From: Georgenia wutianyii
GTDB taxonomy: Bacteria; Actinomycetota; Actinomycetes; Actinomycetales; Actinomycetaceae
NCBI RefSeq assembly: GCF_006349365.1
Contig: NZ_CP040899.1
Location: 1,116,001-1,180,000 of the forward strand
Length of the DNA: 64,000 nt
Reading direction: 5' to 3'
Each line of letters starts with the position of its first letter. Position 1 is the first letter of the stretch. The position numbers and the translations under genes were made by a program. Shown in pieces: positions 10,092 to 18,791 of the stretch. The notes below the pieces were generated by a model. It did not search any database. It was not told the origin of the DNA and saw only the letters and a program-made list of their open reading frames with translations.

Positions 10092-12974
10092 GTGGCAAAG
10101 CTTCGCGTCCACGAGCTCGCCAAGGAGCTCGGCGTCGACAGCAAGACTGTGATGGCCAAGTTGAGCGAGCTCGGAGAGTTCGTCAAGTCGGCCTCCTCGA
10201 CCGTCGAGGCGCCGGTTGTGCGCCGCCTGCGGGAGGCGATTCCCGCCCCGTCGGAGTCGACGGAGAAGAAGAAGCCGGCTCCCCGTAAGCCGCAGCCGAA
10301 GGCGCCCGCGCCGGCCCCGGCGGCAAAGCCTGCCGCTCCGGCCGACGACGCCCCGGCCCCGGCCCCGGCAGCCCCGGCAGCCCCGGCTCCCACCCCGACC
10401 CCCGCCGCCCCGAAGCCGGCGCCGGTCGAGGAGAAGAAGGCACCCGAGCCCGCGCCGGCCCCCGCCGCGCCGCAGGCCCCGGCCGCCAAGGCCGAGACCC
10501 CTGCGCCTGCAGCGCCTGCCCCGAAGCCGGCGTCCCAGGCCGCCCCGGGCCCCCGGCCCGCGCGTCCCGGCAACAACCCGTTCGCCCCGAGCCAGGGCAT
10601 GCCCCGCAGCGGCGGCAGCGGTGGCGGCCCCCGTCCCGGTGGCCCGCGCCCCGGTGGCCCGCGTCCCGGCAACAACCCCTTCGCCACGAGCCAGGGCATG
10701 CCCCGGCCCGGTGGCAGCGGTGGTCCCCGGCCCGGTGGCCCCCGCCCCGCCGGCGGTGCCCCCGCAGGCGCCCCGCGTCCCGGCGCGCCCCGTCCCGGTG
10801 GGACCGGTGGCCCGCGTCCGGCGGCTGCGCCGCGTCCCGGTGGCGCTCGCCCGACCCCCGGCATGATGCCGGGCCGTAGCTCGGTGGGCACCCCCGGTGC
10901 ACCCGCGCGTGGTGGCGGCCGCGGCCGTCCCGGCGGCGGTGCCCCCGGTGGCGCCGGCGGTCCCGGTGGCGCAGGCCGTCCCGGTGGCGGCGGCGGTTTC
11001 GCCGGCCGCGGCGGCGGTGCACGTGGTGGCCGCGGCGGCACCCAGGGCGCGTTCGGTCGTCCCGGCGGCAAGCCGGTCCGCGGGCGCAAGTCCAAGCGGG
11101 CGAAGCGCCAGGAGTTCGAGCAGCAGGGCGCCCCGAGCCTCGGCGGCGTCCAGGTCCCCCGCGGTAACGGCACCACCGAGGTGCAGATCCGCGCCGGAGC
11201 CAGCCTCGCGGACTTCGCGGACAAGATCGACGCCAACCCCGCGGCGCTCGTCACGGTGCTCTTCCACCTCGGTGAGATGGCCACCGCGACCCAGTCGCTG
11301 GACGAGGACACCTTCCAGGCCCTCGGCGCCGAGCTCGGCTACCAGATCAAGATCGTCTCGCCCGAGGACGAGGACCGTGAGCTCCTCGGGGGCTTCGACA
11401 TCGACCTCGAGGCCGAGGAGGCCGCCGAGACCGACGAGGACCTCGAGGCACGCCCGCCGGTCGTCACCGTCATGGGTCACGTCGACCACGGAAAGACCAA
11501 GCTGCTCGACGCGATCCGTCAGACGGACGTCGTCGCAGGCGAGGCCGGTGGCATCACCCAGCACATCGGTGCCTACCAGGTCCACCACGAGCACGAGGGC
11601 CACGAGCGCGCGCTCACCTTCATCGACACCCCCGGTCACGAGGCGTTCACCGCCATGCGTGCCCGTGGTGCGGACGTCACCGACATCGCGATCCTCGTGG
11701 TCGCGGCGGACGACGGCGTCATGCCCCAGACGGTGGAGGCCCTCAACCACGCGCAGTCGGCCGGCGTGCCGATCGTCGTCGCGGTGAACAAGGTGGACAA
11801 GGAGGGGGCCAACCCCGCCAAGATCCGCCAGCAGCTCACCGAGTACAACCTGGTGGCCGAGGAGTACGGCGGCGACACGATGTTCGTCGACGTCTCCGCG
11901 CTCAAGCGCATGGGCATCGACGAGCTCCTCGAGGCCGTCCTGCTCACCGCGGACGCCTCCCTCGAGCTGCGCGCCAACCCCGACAAGGACGCCCGAGGCG
12001 TCGCCATCGAGGCGAACCTCGACAAGGGCCGCGGCTCCGTCGCGACCGTCCTCGTCCAGTCCGGCACGCTGCACGTCGGCGACGCGATCGTCGCGGGCAC
12101 CGCCCACGGCCGTGTCCGCGCGATGTTCGACGAGTACGGCGACCCGGTCCAGGAGGCCGGCCCCTCGCGGCCGGTCCAGGTCCTCGGTCTCACCTCGGTG
12201 CCCCGCGCCGGCGACAGCTTCCTCGTCGCACCCGACGACCGCACCGCCCGGCAGATCGCCGACAAGCGAGCGGCCGCCGAGCGAGCCGCGACGCTGGCCA
12301 AGCGCCGCAAGCGGGTGTCCCTGGAGGACTTCACCGAGGCCCTCAAGCAGGGCCGCGTCGAGACCCTCAACCTCGTCCTCAAGGGCGACGTGTCGGGTGC
12401 CGTCGAGGCGCTGGAGGACTCGCTGCTCAAGATCGACGTGGGCGACGAGGTCGACCTGCGCATCATCCACCGCGGCGTCGGTGCGATCACGCAGAACGAC
12501 GTCAACCTCGCCACGGTCGACAACGCGATCATCATCGGCTTCAACGTGAAGCCCGCCGAGCGGGTCCAGGAGCTGGCGGACCGCGAGGGCGTCGACATCC
12601 GGTACTACTCGGTCATCTACCAGGCGATCGACGACGTCGAGCAGGCCCTGCGCGGCATGCTCAAGCCGGAGTACGAGGAGGTCCAGCTGGGCACCGCGGA
12701 GGTCCGTCAGGTGTTCCGCTCCTCCAAGGTCGGCAACATCGCCGGTTCGATCGTCCGGTCCGGCACCATCCGCCGGAACACGAAGGCGCGTGTCCTGCGG
12801 GACGGCGTCGTCGTGGGGGAGAACGTCAACATCGACTCCCTGCGTCGCGAGAAGGACGACGTCACCGAGGTCCGCGAGGGCTTCGAGTGCGGTATCAGCC
12901 TCGGGTCGTTCAACGACATCACCGAGGGTGACGTCATCGAGACGTTCGAGATGCGCGAGAAGCCGCGTAGCTGA
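10092..12974 (+). CDS. infB: Translation initiation factor IF-2
   Basis: 960 aa. It delivers initiator tRNA to the 30S subunit as a GTPase. Residues 1-55 form the IF2-N helix domain. About residues 56-330 are a low-complexity region, first Ala/Pro rich and then Gly/Arg/Pro rich, in which the motif [14 protein letters not shown] is duplicated. The G domain shows [23 protein letters not shown] and NKVDKEG, followed by domains II-IV. The GTG start is set by AGGAGA 5 nt upstream. The long disordered N-terminus is typical of high-GC actinobacteria. A strong hairpin follows the stop. Confidence 0.97.
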   Translation: MAKLRVHELAKELGVDSKTVMAKLSELGEFVKSASSTVEAPVVRRLREAIPAPSESTEKKKPAPRKPQPKAPAPAPAAKPAAPADDAPAPAPAAPAAPAPTPTPAAPKPAPVEEKKAPEPAPAPAAPQAPAAKAETPAPAAPAPKPASQAAPGPRPARPGNNPFAPSQGMPRSGGSGGGPRPGGPRPGGPRPGNNPFATSQGMPRPGGSGGPRPGGPRPAGGAPAGAPRPGAPRPGGTGGPRPAAAPRPGGARPTPGMMPGRSSVGTPGAPARGGGRGRPGGGAPGGAGGPGGAGRPGGGGGFAGRGGGARGGRGGTQGAFGRPGGKPVRGRKSKRAKRQEFEQQGAPSLGGVQVPRGNGTTEVQIRAGASLADFADKIDANPAALVTVLFHLGEMATATQSLDEDTFQALGAELGYQIKIVSPEDEDRELLGGFDIDLEAEEAAETDEDLEARPPVVTVMGHVDHGKTKLLDAIRQTDVVAGEAGGITQHIGAYQVHHEHEGHERALTFIDTPGHEAFTAMRARGADVTDIAILVVAADDGVMPQTVEALNHAQSAGVPIVVAVNKVDKEGANPAKIRQQLTEYNLVAEEYGGDTMFVDVSALKRMGIDELLEAVLLTADASLELRANPDKDARGVAIEANLDKGRGSVATVLVQSGTLHVGDAIVAGTAHGRVRAMFDEYGDPVQEAGPSRPVQVLGLTSVPRAGDSFLVAPDDRTARQIADKRAAAERAATLAKRRKRVSLEDFTEALKQGRVETLNLVLKGDVSGAVEALEDSLLKIDVGDEVDLRIIHRGVGAITQNDVNLATVDNAIIIGFNVKPAERVQELADREGVDIRYYSVIYQAIDDVEQALRGMLKPEYEEVQLGTAEVRQVFRSSKVGNIAGSIVRSGTIRRNTKARVLRDGVVVGENVNIDSLRREKDDVTEVREGFECGISLGSFNDITEGDVIETFEMREKPRS

Positions 12975-12986
12975 TTCGCCACACGA

Positions 12987-13022
12987 CGGCGTGGCGCGCA
13001 CCAGCCGGTGCGCGCCACGCCG
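12987..13022 (+). terminator. infB terminator hairpin
   Basis: A perfect 16-bp stem pairs 12987-13002 with 13007-13022 around the loop AGCC, 13 nt after the infB stop. There is no U tract. The stability of the stem suggests intrinsic termination or strong attenuation before rbfA. Confidence 0.8.
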
Positions 13023-13045
13023 CGTCAGCCCACCAGGAGGGAACC

Positions 13046-13501
13046 ATGGCCGACACCCCGCGGATGCGCCGCGTGAGCGACCGCATCCAGCAGATCGTCG
13101 CCTCGATGCTCGAGTCCCGGATCAAGGACCCGCGCCTCGGCTTCGTCACCGTGACGGAGGTCCGGGTGACCGGTGACCTCCAGAACGCCACCGTCTACTA
13201 CACCGTCCTCGGGGACGAGCAGGCGCGGCAGGACACCGCCGCCGCCCTCGCCTCGGCCAAGGGCCTCATCCGCTCCGAGGTGGGCAAGCAGCTCGGTCTG
13301 CGGCTCACCCCGACCCTCGCCTTCACGGCGGACGTCATCCCGGAGACCGCGGCCGACCTCGACCGCGTCCTGCGCGAGGCGGCCGAGCGGGACGCCGAGC
13401 TGGCCCGCCTCGCGGCCGGCGCCACCCCGGCCGGGGAGGCCGACCCGTACCGCCGCGAGCGGGACGAGGAGCTCACGGCCGACGACCCGGCCGACCGCTG
13501 A
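13046..13501 (+). CDS. rbfA: Ribosome-binding factor A
   Basis: 151 aa. It is a KH-fold protein that binds 30S precursors and helps mature the 5' end of 16S rRNA, with cold-shock importance. The family start [19 protein letters not shown] and the segment [21 protein letters not shown] are clear. The C-terminus is acidic and variable. AGGAGGG precedes the ATG. It lies behind the infB terminator, so part of its expression may depend on read-through. The TauE gene starts 11 nt after the stop and is probably co-transcribed. Confidence 0.95.
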   Translation: MADTPRMRRVSDRIQQIVASMLESRIKDPRLGFVTVTEVRVTGDLQNATVYYTVLGDEQARQDTAAALASAKGLIRSEVGKQLGLRLTPTLAFTADVIPETAADLDRVLREAAERDAELARLAAGATPAGEADPYRRERDEELTADDPADR

Positions 13502-13512
13502 GCACCCAGCCC

Positions 13513-14277
13513 GTGAGCATCCCCCGACTGGGCGCCGCCGGCCTCGCCGTCGGCGTCCTGTCGGGGCTGCTCGGCATCGGCGGGGGCGTCGTCCTCGTCC
13601 CGGTCCTCGTCTCGCTGTTCGCGATGGCGCAGAAGCGGGCGCAGGCGACCTCACTCGCCGCGATCACCCTCACCGCCCTCGCCGGGGCCCTCAGCTACGG
13701 CATCGCCGGGGACGTCGTCATCGTGCCCGCGCTCCTCGTCGTCGCCGGCGGGCTCGTCGGCACGTTCCTCGGCGCCGAGCTGCTCCACCGCTTGTCCGAC
13801 CGGGCGCTGAAGATCGCCTTCGCCGCCGTCATGGTGGCGGTCGCCGTGCGCATGGCGCTGGCCCCGCCGGTCGAGGGCGCCGGCGAGATCGCCCACCTCG
13901 AGCCGGTCGTGCTGCTCGGCTACGTCGGCGCCGGCCTCCTCATGGGCCTGCTGTCCGCCCTCATCGGCATCGGCGGCGGGATCGTCATGGTGCCGCTGCT
14001 CGTCCTCGGCTTCGGGTTCACCCCTCAGGAGGCGCAGGGGACCTCGCTCGCCGCCATGGTGCCGATCTCGCTCCTCGGCGCGTGGCGTCACGCCCGCCGC
14101 GGGTACACCGACTGGCGATCCGGAGCGGTGCTCGGCCTGGGCGGCGTCGTCGGCGCTCCGCTCGGAACCCTCGTCGCCCAGGCGGCCCCGGGGGAGTGGC
14201 TCCAGCGACTCTTCGCCGTCCTCCTCCTCGTCACCGCCGTCCAGCTCGTCCTCAAGGCCCGCCGCACCCCCTCCTGA
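13513..14277 (+). CDS. TauE/SafE-family sulfite exporter-like permease
   Basis: 254 aa with about eight hydrophobic segments. It has two copies of the family signature G-L-[LI]-G-I-G-G-G-x-V (near residues 15-30 and 150-165), as expected for the internally duplicated TauE/SafE fold. The family includes exporters of sulfite, sulfoacetate and other organosulfonates, but the substrate cannot be read from the sequence. No sulfur gene is nearby. The GTG start is 11 nt after rbfA. The 3' side is CCCCGG repeats and then an 18-bp tandem array. Confidence 0.85.
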   Translation: MSIPRLGAAGLAVGVLSGLLGIGGGVVLVPVLVSLFAMAQKRAQATSLAAITLTALAGALSYGIAGDVVIVPALLVVAGGLVGTFLGAELLHRLSDRALKIAFAAVMVAVAVRMALAPPVEGAGEIAHLEPVVLLGYVGAGLLMGLLSALIGIGGGIVMVPLLVLGFGFTPQEAQGTSLAAMVPISLLGAWRHARRGYTDWRSGAVLGLGGVVGAPLGTLVAQAAPGEWLQRLFAVLLLVTAVQLVLKARRTPS

Positions 14278-14280
14278 CCG

Positions 14281-14304
14281 CCCCGGCCCCGGCCCCGGCC
14301 CCGG
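14281..14304 (+). repeat. CCCCGG hexanucleotide tract
   Basis: Four consecutive CCCCGG units lie directly after the tauE stop, with a degenerate fifth. The tract is a simple repeat next to the larger 18-bp array. Confidence 0.8.
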
Positions 14305-14322
14305 CCCTGCCTCCCTCCCTTA

Positions 14323-14466
14323 CGCGCGAGAGCCGACTTCCGCGCGAGAGCCGACTTCCGCGCGAGAGCCGACTTCCGCGCGAGAGCCGACTTCCGCGCG
14401 AGAGCCGACTTCCGCGCGAGAGCCGACTTCCGCGCGAGAGCCGACTTCCGCGCGACAGCGGAGTTC
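14323..14466 (+). repeat. Tandem 18-bp repeat array A (upstream of truB)
   Basis: Seven identical consecutive copies of CGCGCGAGAGCCGACTTC occupy 14323-14448, followed by one diverged copy at 14449-14466. No spacers separate the units, so this is not a CRISPR array. It lies between the tauE stop and the truB promoter. Its reverse complement is nearly the same as the unit of array B on the other side of truB (16 of 18 positions). The unit is a multiple of three and lacks stops in several frames, so it produces spurious RESRLP-type open frames. Confidence 0.95.
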
Positions 14467-14540
14467 TGGTCGGCAGTGGCGTTCCTCTCCGCCGGCCGCT
14501 CGACATGTCCTGGTGCCACGGCCCGTCCGTCGGGCGCTGC

Positions 14541-14546
14541 TAGCGT
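14541..14546 (+). promoter_or_regulatory. -10 box for leaderless truB
   Basis: TAGCGT ends 6 nt before GTG 14553. An in-frame GTG at 14550 would lie only 3 nt after the hexamer and is less likely as the start. Confidence 0.5.
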
Positions 14547-14552
14547 CGCGTG

Positions 14553-15491
14553 GTGACCGAACGCCGCGCACCTTCCGGATCCGCCGACCCCGCCGACGGG
14601 ATCCTCGTCGTCGACAAGCCCTCGGGCTGGACGAGCCACGACGTCGTCGGACGCGTCCGCCGCCTCGCCGGGACCCGCAAGGTCGGCCACGCCGGCACCC
14701 TCGACCCTATGGCCACCGGCGTGCTGGTCCTCGGCGTCGGCCGCGCGACGCGGCTGCTCACCTACCTCGTGGGCGCGGACAAGGAGTACACGGCGACGAT
14801 CCGGCTCGGGCAGGCGACGATCACCGACGACGCCGAGGGCGACGTCACCACCGCCGTGGGCGCCCCCGACGTCTCCCGGGAGGCCGTCGAGGCCGCTCTC
14901 ACGGACCTTCGGGGTCCGATCGAGCAGGTGCCGAGCTCGGTGAGCGCGATCAAGGTCGACGGCAAGCGGTCCTACGCGCGGGTGCGTGGCGGGGAGGAGG
15001 TCGAGCTCGCCGCCCGGCCGGTCGTCATCCACCGTTTCGACGTCCTCGACAGGCGCACGACGACGGCGCAGGACGGGACGCCCGTCACCGACCTCGACGT
15101 CGTCGTCGGCTGCTCGTCCGGAACCTACGTGCGCGCGCTCGCCCGTGACCTCGGCGCCGCGCTCGGCACCGGCGGCCACCTCACCGCGCTGCGCCGCACG
15201 CAGGTCGGGCCGTTCGGGCTCGACGGCGCGGCCGACCTGGCCGCGCTCGGCGTCGCGCACGAGGAGGGTGCGCCGGTGCGGCTGCTCTCGCTCACCGAGG
15301 CGTGCCGGCTCGCGTTCCCGGTGCGTGACCTCACCGCGGAGGAGACGACGGCGGTCCGGTACGGCAAGCGGCTCGCGCCGAGCGGGTGTCCCGGGACGGT
15401 CGCCGTCGCGGCACCGGACGGACACGTCGTCGCGCTCGTCGAGGACCGCGGGGAGCAGGCCCGGCCGGTGCTCGTGCTCGACCCAGCCTGA
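14553..15491 (+). CDS. truB: tRNA pseudouridine-55 synthase TruB
   Basis: 312 aa. It isomerises U55 in the T loop of elongator tRNAs. The catalytic aspartate sits in GHAGTLDPMATGVL. The family segments GADKEYTATIRLG, VPSSVSAIKVDGKRSYARVRGG and CSSGTYVRALARDLG are all present, with a PUA-like C-terminal part. GTG 14553 is favoured by the upstream -10 spacing. The gene is framed by two oppositely oriented 18-bp repeat arrays. ribF and rpsO, common truB neighbours, follow after a nucleoside transporter. Confidence 0.96.
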   Translation: MTERRAPSGSADPADGILVVDKPSGWTSHDVVGRVRRLAGTRKVGHAGTLDPMATGVLVLGVGRATRLLTYLVGADKEYTATIRLGQATITDDAEGDVTTAVGAPDVSREAVEAALTDLRGPIEQVPSSVSAIKVDGKRSYARVRGGEEVELAARPVVIHRFDVLDRRTTTAQDGTPVTDLDVVVGCSSGTYVRALARDLGAALGTGGHLTALRRTQVGPFGLDGAADLAALGVAHEEGAPVRLLSLTEACRLAFPVRDLTAEETTAVRYGKRLAPSGCPGTVAVAAPDGHVVALVEDRGEQARPVLVLDPA

Positions 15492-15518
15492 CGCGTCGCC
15501 CTCCAGGACTCCCAGGGC

Positions 15519-15644
15519 GGAGTCTGCCGCCGCGCGGAACTCGGCTGTCGCGACGAACTCCGCCGCCGCGCGGAACTCGGCTGTCGCGCGGAACTCGGCT
15601 GTCGCGCACAAGTCGGCTGTCGTGCGGAACTCGGCTGTCGCGGG
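15519..15644 (-). repeat. Tandem 18-bp repeat array B (downstream of truB), inverted relative to array A
   Basis: Seven contiguous 18-bp units related to GAACTCGGCTGTCGCGCG (plus strand) start at 15519, 15537, 15555, 15573, 15591, 15609 and 15627. Unlike array A the copies have diverged, at 1-6 positions each. The reverse complement of array A's unit is GAAGTCGGCTCTCGCGCG, which differs only at positions 4 and 11. The array begins 28 nt after the truB stop and ends about 100 nt before the transporter start. No gene is recognisable in the rest of 15492-15741. Confidence 0.93.
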
Positions 15645-15741
15645 GGAGGGGGCGAGGAGGGCGGGTGACGCTCTCTCACGGGCGGAGCGGCGGGGTGTGT
15701 GCGAGGGTGAGTGCGCTCGTGCACGAGAGAGGGGGGAAGCC

Positions 15742-17205
15742 GTGCTCCAGGTGCTGTGGGGACTCGGTGGAATGGTGCTCGTCCTGGCGATCGCCTGGCT
15801 GCTGTCGGTCGACCGACGCCGGATCAACTACCGGACGATCACGCTCGCGCTGCTCATCCAGATCACCTTCGGCTTCCTCGTGCTCTACGTGCCCGCCGGC
15901 AGGTGGGTGCTGGAGGAGTTCACCACCGCGGTCCAGGCCGTCATCAACTCCTCCTCGTCCGGCATCGACTTCCTCTTCGGGCCGATCCTGCCCGACGAAG
16001 GCTCGGTCTTCGCCTTCCAGGTGCTTCCGGTCATCGTCTTCTTCGCCTCGCTCACCGCCGTCCTCTACTACATCGGTGCGCTGCAGCTCGTCACGCGGTG
16101 GATCGGGGGCGGCCTGGCGAAGGTCCTCGGCACCACCGGCCCGGAGTCGATGAATGCCGCGGCGAACATCTTCGTCGGTCAGACCGAGGCGCCCCTCGTC
16201 ATCCGTCCCTACATCAAGCACATGACGCCGTCGGAGGTCTTCGCCGTCATGGCCGGCGGGCTGACGACGGTCGCCGGCTCGGTGCTCGTCGGCTACTCGC
16301 TGCTCGGGGCGAACCTCGAGTACCTCATCGCGGCGAGCTTCATGGCAGCCCCCGCCGGGCTGCTCATGGCGAAGATGCTCGTGCCCGCGGGCGCGCTGTC
16401 CGACATCGGGCCCAACGCGGTGCCCACGGACGGGGCGACGACGACGGCGCGAACGCCCGTCGTGCAGGCGCCCGACACGGTGAGCGGCGCCGACACCCCG
16501 GAGGTCCCCCGCAAGGCGGGCGGCCGGAAGGAGGACCGCAGCTTCGCCGACCGGGCGAGGGCCGCCTTCCAGCGCGGCGCGCGGCGCGGGGCCACGGTGG
16601 AGGGTCGCGACGAGCTCGTGCGCCGGGTCCGCGCGGCCGACGAGCCGGCCGACGCCGACACCGACGACGACACCGCCGACGACGACGAGCCCGTCAACGT
16701 CATCGACGCCGCCTCCCGTGGCGCGTCCGACGGCCTCGGGCTGGCGCTCAACGTCGGCGCCATGCTCCTCGCGTTCATCTCCCTCGTCGCGCTGCTCAAC
16801 ATCATCTTCGGCGCCATCGGCTCGCTCTTCGGGGTCGACGACCTCTCCGTCCAGCAGATCCTCGGCTACGTGTTCGCCCCGGTGATGACGGCGGTCGGCG
16901 TGCCGATCAACGAGGCCGTCGACGCCGGCAGCTTCCTCGGCCAGAAGGTCGTCCTCAACGAGTTCGTCGCCTTCTCCGACTTCGCGCCCCGCGCGGAGGA
17001 GTTCAGCGCGAAGTCCCAGGCGATCATCACCTTCGCGCTCACCGGCTTCGCCAACCTCGGCTCCCTCGCGATCCTCCTCGGCGGCCTCGGCGGCATCGCC
17101 CCGACCCAGCGGGGCGTCATCGCCACCCTCGGTCTGCGGGCCGTGCTGGCCGGCACCCTGGGCAACCTCATGTCGGCCGCGATCGCCGGAATTCTCATCG
17201 GCTGA
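15742..17205 (+). CDS. nupC: NupC-type concentrative nucleoside transporter (CNT family)
   Basis: 487 aa. It imports nucleosides by cation symport across the cytoplasmic membrane. The CNT signature region [20 protein letters not shown] (residues 147-166) and the second half [23 protein letters not shown] are clear, with NEFVAFSDF near the C-terminal core. GTG 15742 is preceded by a strong GAGAGGGGGGAAG site. Between the two transport halves, about residues 217-318 are a hydrophilic insert with basic then acidic runs ([13 protein letters not shown]). Family members usually have a much shorter linker there. The membrane topology otherwise looks intact. Confidence 0.92.
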   Translation: MLQVLWGLGGMVLVLAIAWLLSVDRRRINYRTITLALLIQITFGFLVLYVPAGRWVLEEFTTAVQAVINSSSSGIDFLFGPILPDEGSVFAFQVLPVIVFFASLTAVLYYIGALQLVTRWIGGGLAKVLGTTGPESMNAAANIFVGQTEAPLVIRPYIKHMTPSEVFAVMAGGLTTVAGSVLVGYSLLGANLEYLIAASFMAAPAGLLMAKMLVPAGALSDIGPNAVPTDGATTTARTPVVQAPDTVSGADTPEVPRKAGGRKEDRSFADRARAAFQRGARRGATVEGRDELVRRVRAADEPADADTDDDTADDDEPVNVIDAASRGASDGLGLALNVGAMLLAFISLVALLNIIFGAIGSLFGVDDLSVQQILGYVFAPVMTAVGVPINEAVDAGSFLGQKVVLNEFVAFSDFAPRAEEFSAKSQAIITFALTGFANLGSLAILLGGLGGIAPTQRGVIATLGLRAVLAGTLGNLMSAAIAGILIG

Positions 17206-17212
17206 CCCGGGG

Positions 17213-17218
17213 TAGTCT
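17213..17218 (+). promoter_or_regulatory. -10 box upstream of ribF
   Basis: TAGTCT lies 49 nt before the ribF start. A transcript from here would begin near 17225 and carry the 6-bp hairpin at 17225-17243 at its extreme 5' end. Confidence 0.5.
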
Positions 17219-17224
17219 CGGCAG

Positions 17225-17243
17225 CGGCCGTGGAGAGCGGCCG
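17225..17243 (+). other. Leader hairpin of ribF
   Basis: CGGCCG (17225-17230) pairs with CGGCCG (17238-17243) around a 7-nt loop, 5 nt before the AGGAGAAGGAG ribosome-binding site. It may protect the 5' end or modulate translation. It does not resemble an FMN riboswitch. Confidence 0.45.
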
Positions 17244-17266
17244 TCGTGAGGAGAAGGAGCCCCAGG

Positions 17267-18211
17267 GTGCAGGTGTGGCACGGCATCGAGCAGATCCCCG
17301 CCGACCTGACCGGCAGCGTCGTGACCATCGGGAACTTCGACGGCGTCCACCGTGGTCACCGCGCCGTCCTCGAGACGACGATCTCCCACGCCCGGGCGCG
17401 CCGACTGCCGGCCGTCGCGCTGACCTTCGACCCGCACCCGGCGCAGGTCCACCGGCCCGAGGCCGCCCCCTCCCTCCTCACCGGGCTCACCGACCGGCTC
17501 GTGCTGCTCGCCGATGCCGGGATCGACGTCACGCTCGTCGTGCCCTACACCCTCGACTTCGCCCGGGCCACGCCCGAGGAGTTCGTGCGCACCTACCTCC
17601 TCGGCGCCCTCCACGCCCAGGCGGTCGTCGTCGGGCACGACACGCGCTTCGGGCGGGACAACTCCGGTGACCAGCACACCATGTCGGCCCTCGGGCGGGA
17701 GCACGGGTTCGACGTCGAGGTCGTGCACGACGTCGGCGAGGACCGGCGGTGGTCCTCGAGCTGGGCCCGCCAGCTCGTCGAGTCGGGGGACGTCGCCGCC
17801 GCGGCCACCGTCCTGGGACGCCCGCACCGCATGCGTGGCGTCGTCGTGCGCGGGTACGCGCGCGGTCGCGAGCTCGGCTACCCGACGGCGAACCTCGCCG
17901 CCGACTCGGTCGGCACCATCCCGGCCGACGGCGTGTACGCCGGCTGGCTGCGCCGTCACGGCGGGACGGGGGAGCGGCTGCCCGCCGCGATCTCCATCGG
18001 CACCAACCCGACGTTCGGGGACCCGGTCCGCACCGTCGAGGCGCACGTCATCGGCCGCGACGACCTCGAGCTGTACGACGAGGAGGTCGTCGTGGAGTTC
18101 GTCACCCGGCTGCGCCCGACACTGCGCTTCGACGGCGTCGAGCCGCTGATCGCCCAGATGGGCCACGACGTGCAGGACGCCCTCGCCGTGCTGCGCGCGT
18201 CCGGGGTCTGA
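17267..18211 (+). CDS. ribF: Bifunctional riboflavin kinase/FAD synthetase
   Basis: 314 aa. It converts riboflavin to FMN and then to FAD. The N-terminal nucleotidyltransferase domain shows [11 protein letters not shown]. The C-terminal flavokinase domain shows GYPTANL and the TNPTFG segment. An open frame extends back to GTG 17246, but AGGAGAAGGAG lies at 17249-17259 inside that extension. That places the real start at GTG 17267, with 7-nt spacing. rpsO follows after 93 nt. Confidence 0.95.
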   Translation: MQVWHGIEQIPADLTGSVVTIGNFDGVHRGHRAVLETTISHARARRLPAVALTFDPHPAQVHRPEAAPSLLTGLTDRLVLLADAGIDVTLVVPYTLDFARATPEEFVRTYLLGALHAQAVVVGHDTRFGRDNSGDQHTMSALGREHGFDVEVVHDVGEDRRWSSSWARQLVESGDVAAAATVLGRPHRMRGVVVRGYARGRELGYPTANLAADSVGTIPADGVYAGWLRRHGGTGERLPAAISIGTNPTFGDPVRTVEAHVIGRDDLELYDEEVVVEFVTRLRPTLRFDGVEPLIAQMGHDVQDALAVLRASGV

Positions 18212-18304
18212 TACGATCGACGCTGCCGTCAGATCGGCCGCGGATGCGTCATGCCCGGGTGGACATGCCCCGGTGCTCCGCGCAACGAACCCCAAGGAGA
18301 ACCT

Positions 18305-18574
18305 GTGCCCCTCGCTGCAGACGTCAAGCAGTCCATCATCGCCGAGTACGCCACCCACGAGGGTGACACCGGTTCGCCGGAGGTCCAGGTCGCGCTGCTC
18401 ACCCGGCGGATCAACGACCTCACCGAGCACCTGAAGTTCCACAAGCACGACCACCACAGCCGTCGTGGTCTGCTGCTCCTGGTCGGTCAGCGCCGTAACC
18501 TCCTCGGTTACCTGCAGAAGATCGACATCGCGCGCTACCGCAGCCTCATCGAGCGCCTCGGACTGCGTCGCTAG
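18305..18574 (+). CDS. rpsO: 30S ribosomal protein S15
   Basis: 89 aa, exactly the usual S15 length. It binds 16S rRNA helix 22 early in 30S assembly. The motifs [31 protein letters not shown] and RRNLLGYL are all present. AAGGAGA precedes the GTG. Longer in-frame extensions upstream are ignored because the family starts at this residue. A strong terminator follows, and pnp, its usual partner, lies 217 nt downstream. Confidence 0.98.
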   Translation: MPLAADVKQSIIAEYATHEGDTGSPEVQVALLTRRINDLTEHLKFHKHDHHSRRGLLLLVGQRRNLLGYLQKIDIARYRSLIERLGLRR

Positions 18575-18581
18575 GACCCGC

Positions 18582-18614
18582 GCCGGCTCGGACCCCGACG
18601 GGGTCCGAGCCGGC
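18582..18614 (+). terminator. rpsO terminator hairpin
   Basis: A perfect 15-bp stem joins 18582-18596 (GCCGGCTCGGACCCC) to 18600-18614 around a 3-nt loop, 7 nt after the rpsO stop. CTTGCATGT follows in place of a U tract. Confidence 0.9.
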
Positions 18615-18696
18615 CTTGCATGTCCGCCGGTGACGGGCGGGCACAAACTGAACAGAAACACCCACTCCCGCGCCGGTGTCATGCGCCGGTCCTCGG

Positions 18697-18727
18697 TAGT
18701 GGCCCCCGGAAGGTCGGCACCGCCGAC
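18697..18727 (+). promoter_or_regulatory. Candidate promoter and leader hairpin of pnp
   Basis: TAGTGG (18697-18702) could serve as a -10. It is followed by the hairpin GTCGGC (18713-18718)/GCCGAC (18722-18727). pnp mRNAs in other bacteria carry a leader stem used for autocontrol by RNase III and PNPase. Whether this one does is inference. Confidence 0.35.
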
Positions 18728-18791
18728 GGTCCGTGGGCCTCGATCGAAGGCCGCCAGGCCCGCGCGGGGACGATCAAGAAGGAGGGCACCC

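Noticed and set aside
9942..13001. 1019-codon minus-strand frame opposite infB
   Set aside because: The low-complexity TAAAT/GTA repeats mirror the Ala/Gly/Pro codons of IF-2.
14323..14466. Tandem array A as a CRISPR locus
   Set aside because: Units are contiguous 18-mers without unique spacers and no cas gene is present.
14088..15827. Long minus-strand open frame with repeated ALARKS-type peptide across truB
   Set aside because: It arises because the 18-bp repeats lack stops. It lies antisense to truB, has no family signature and no ribosome-binding site.
17219..17266. FMN riboswitch upstream of ribF
   Set aside because: The leader is under 50 nt with one 6-bp hairpin, too short and without conserved riboswitch blocks.
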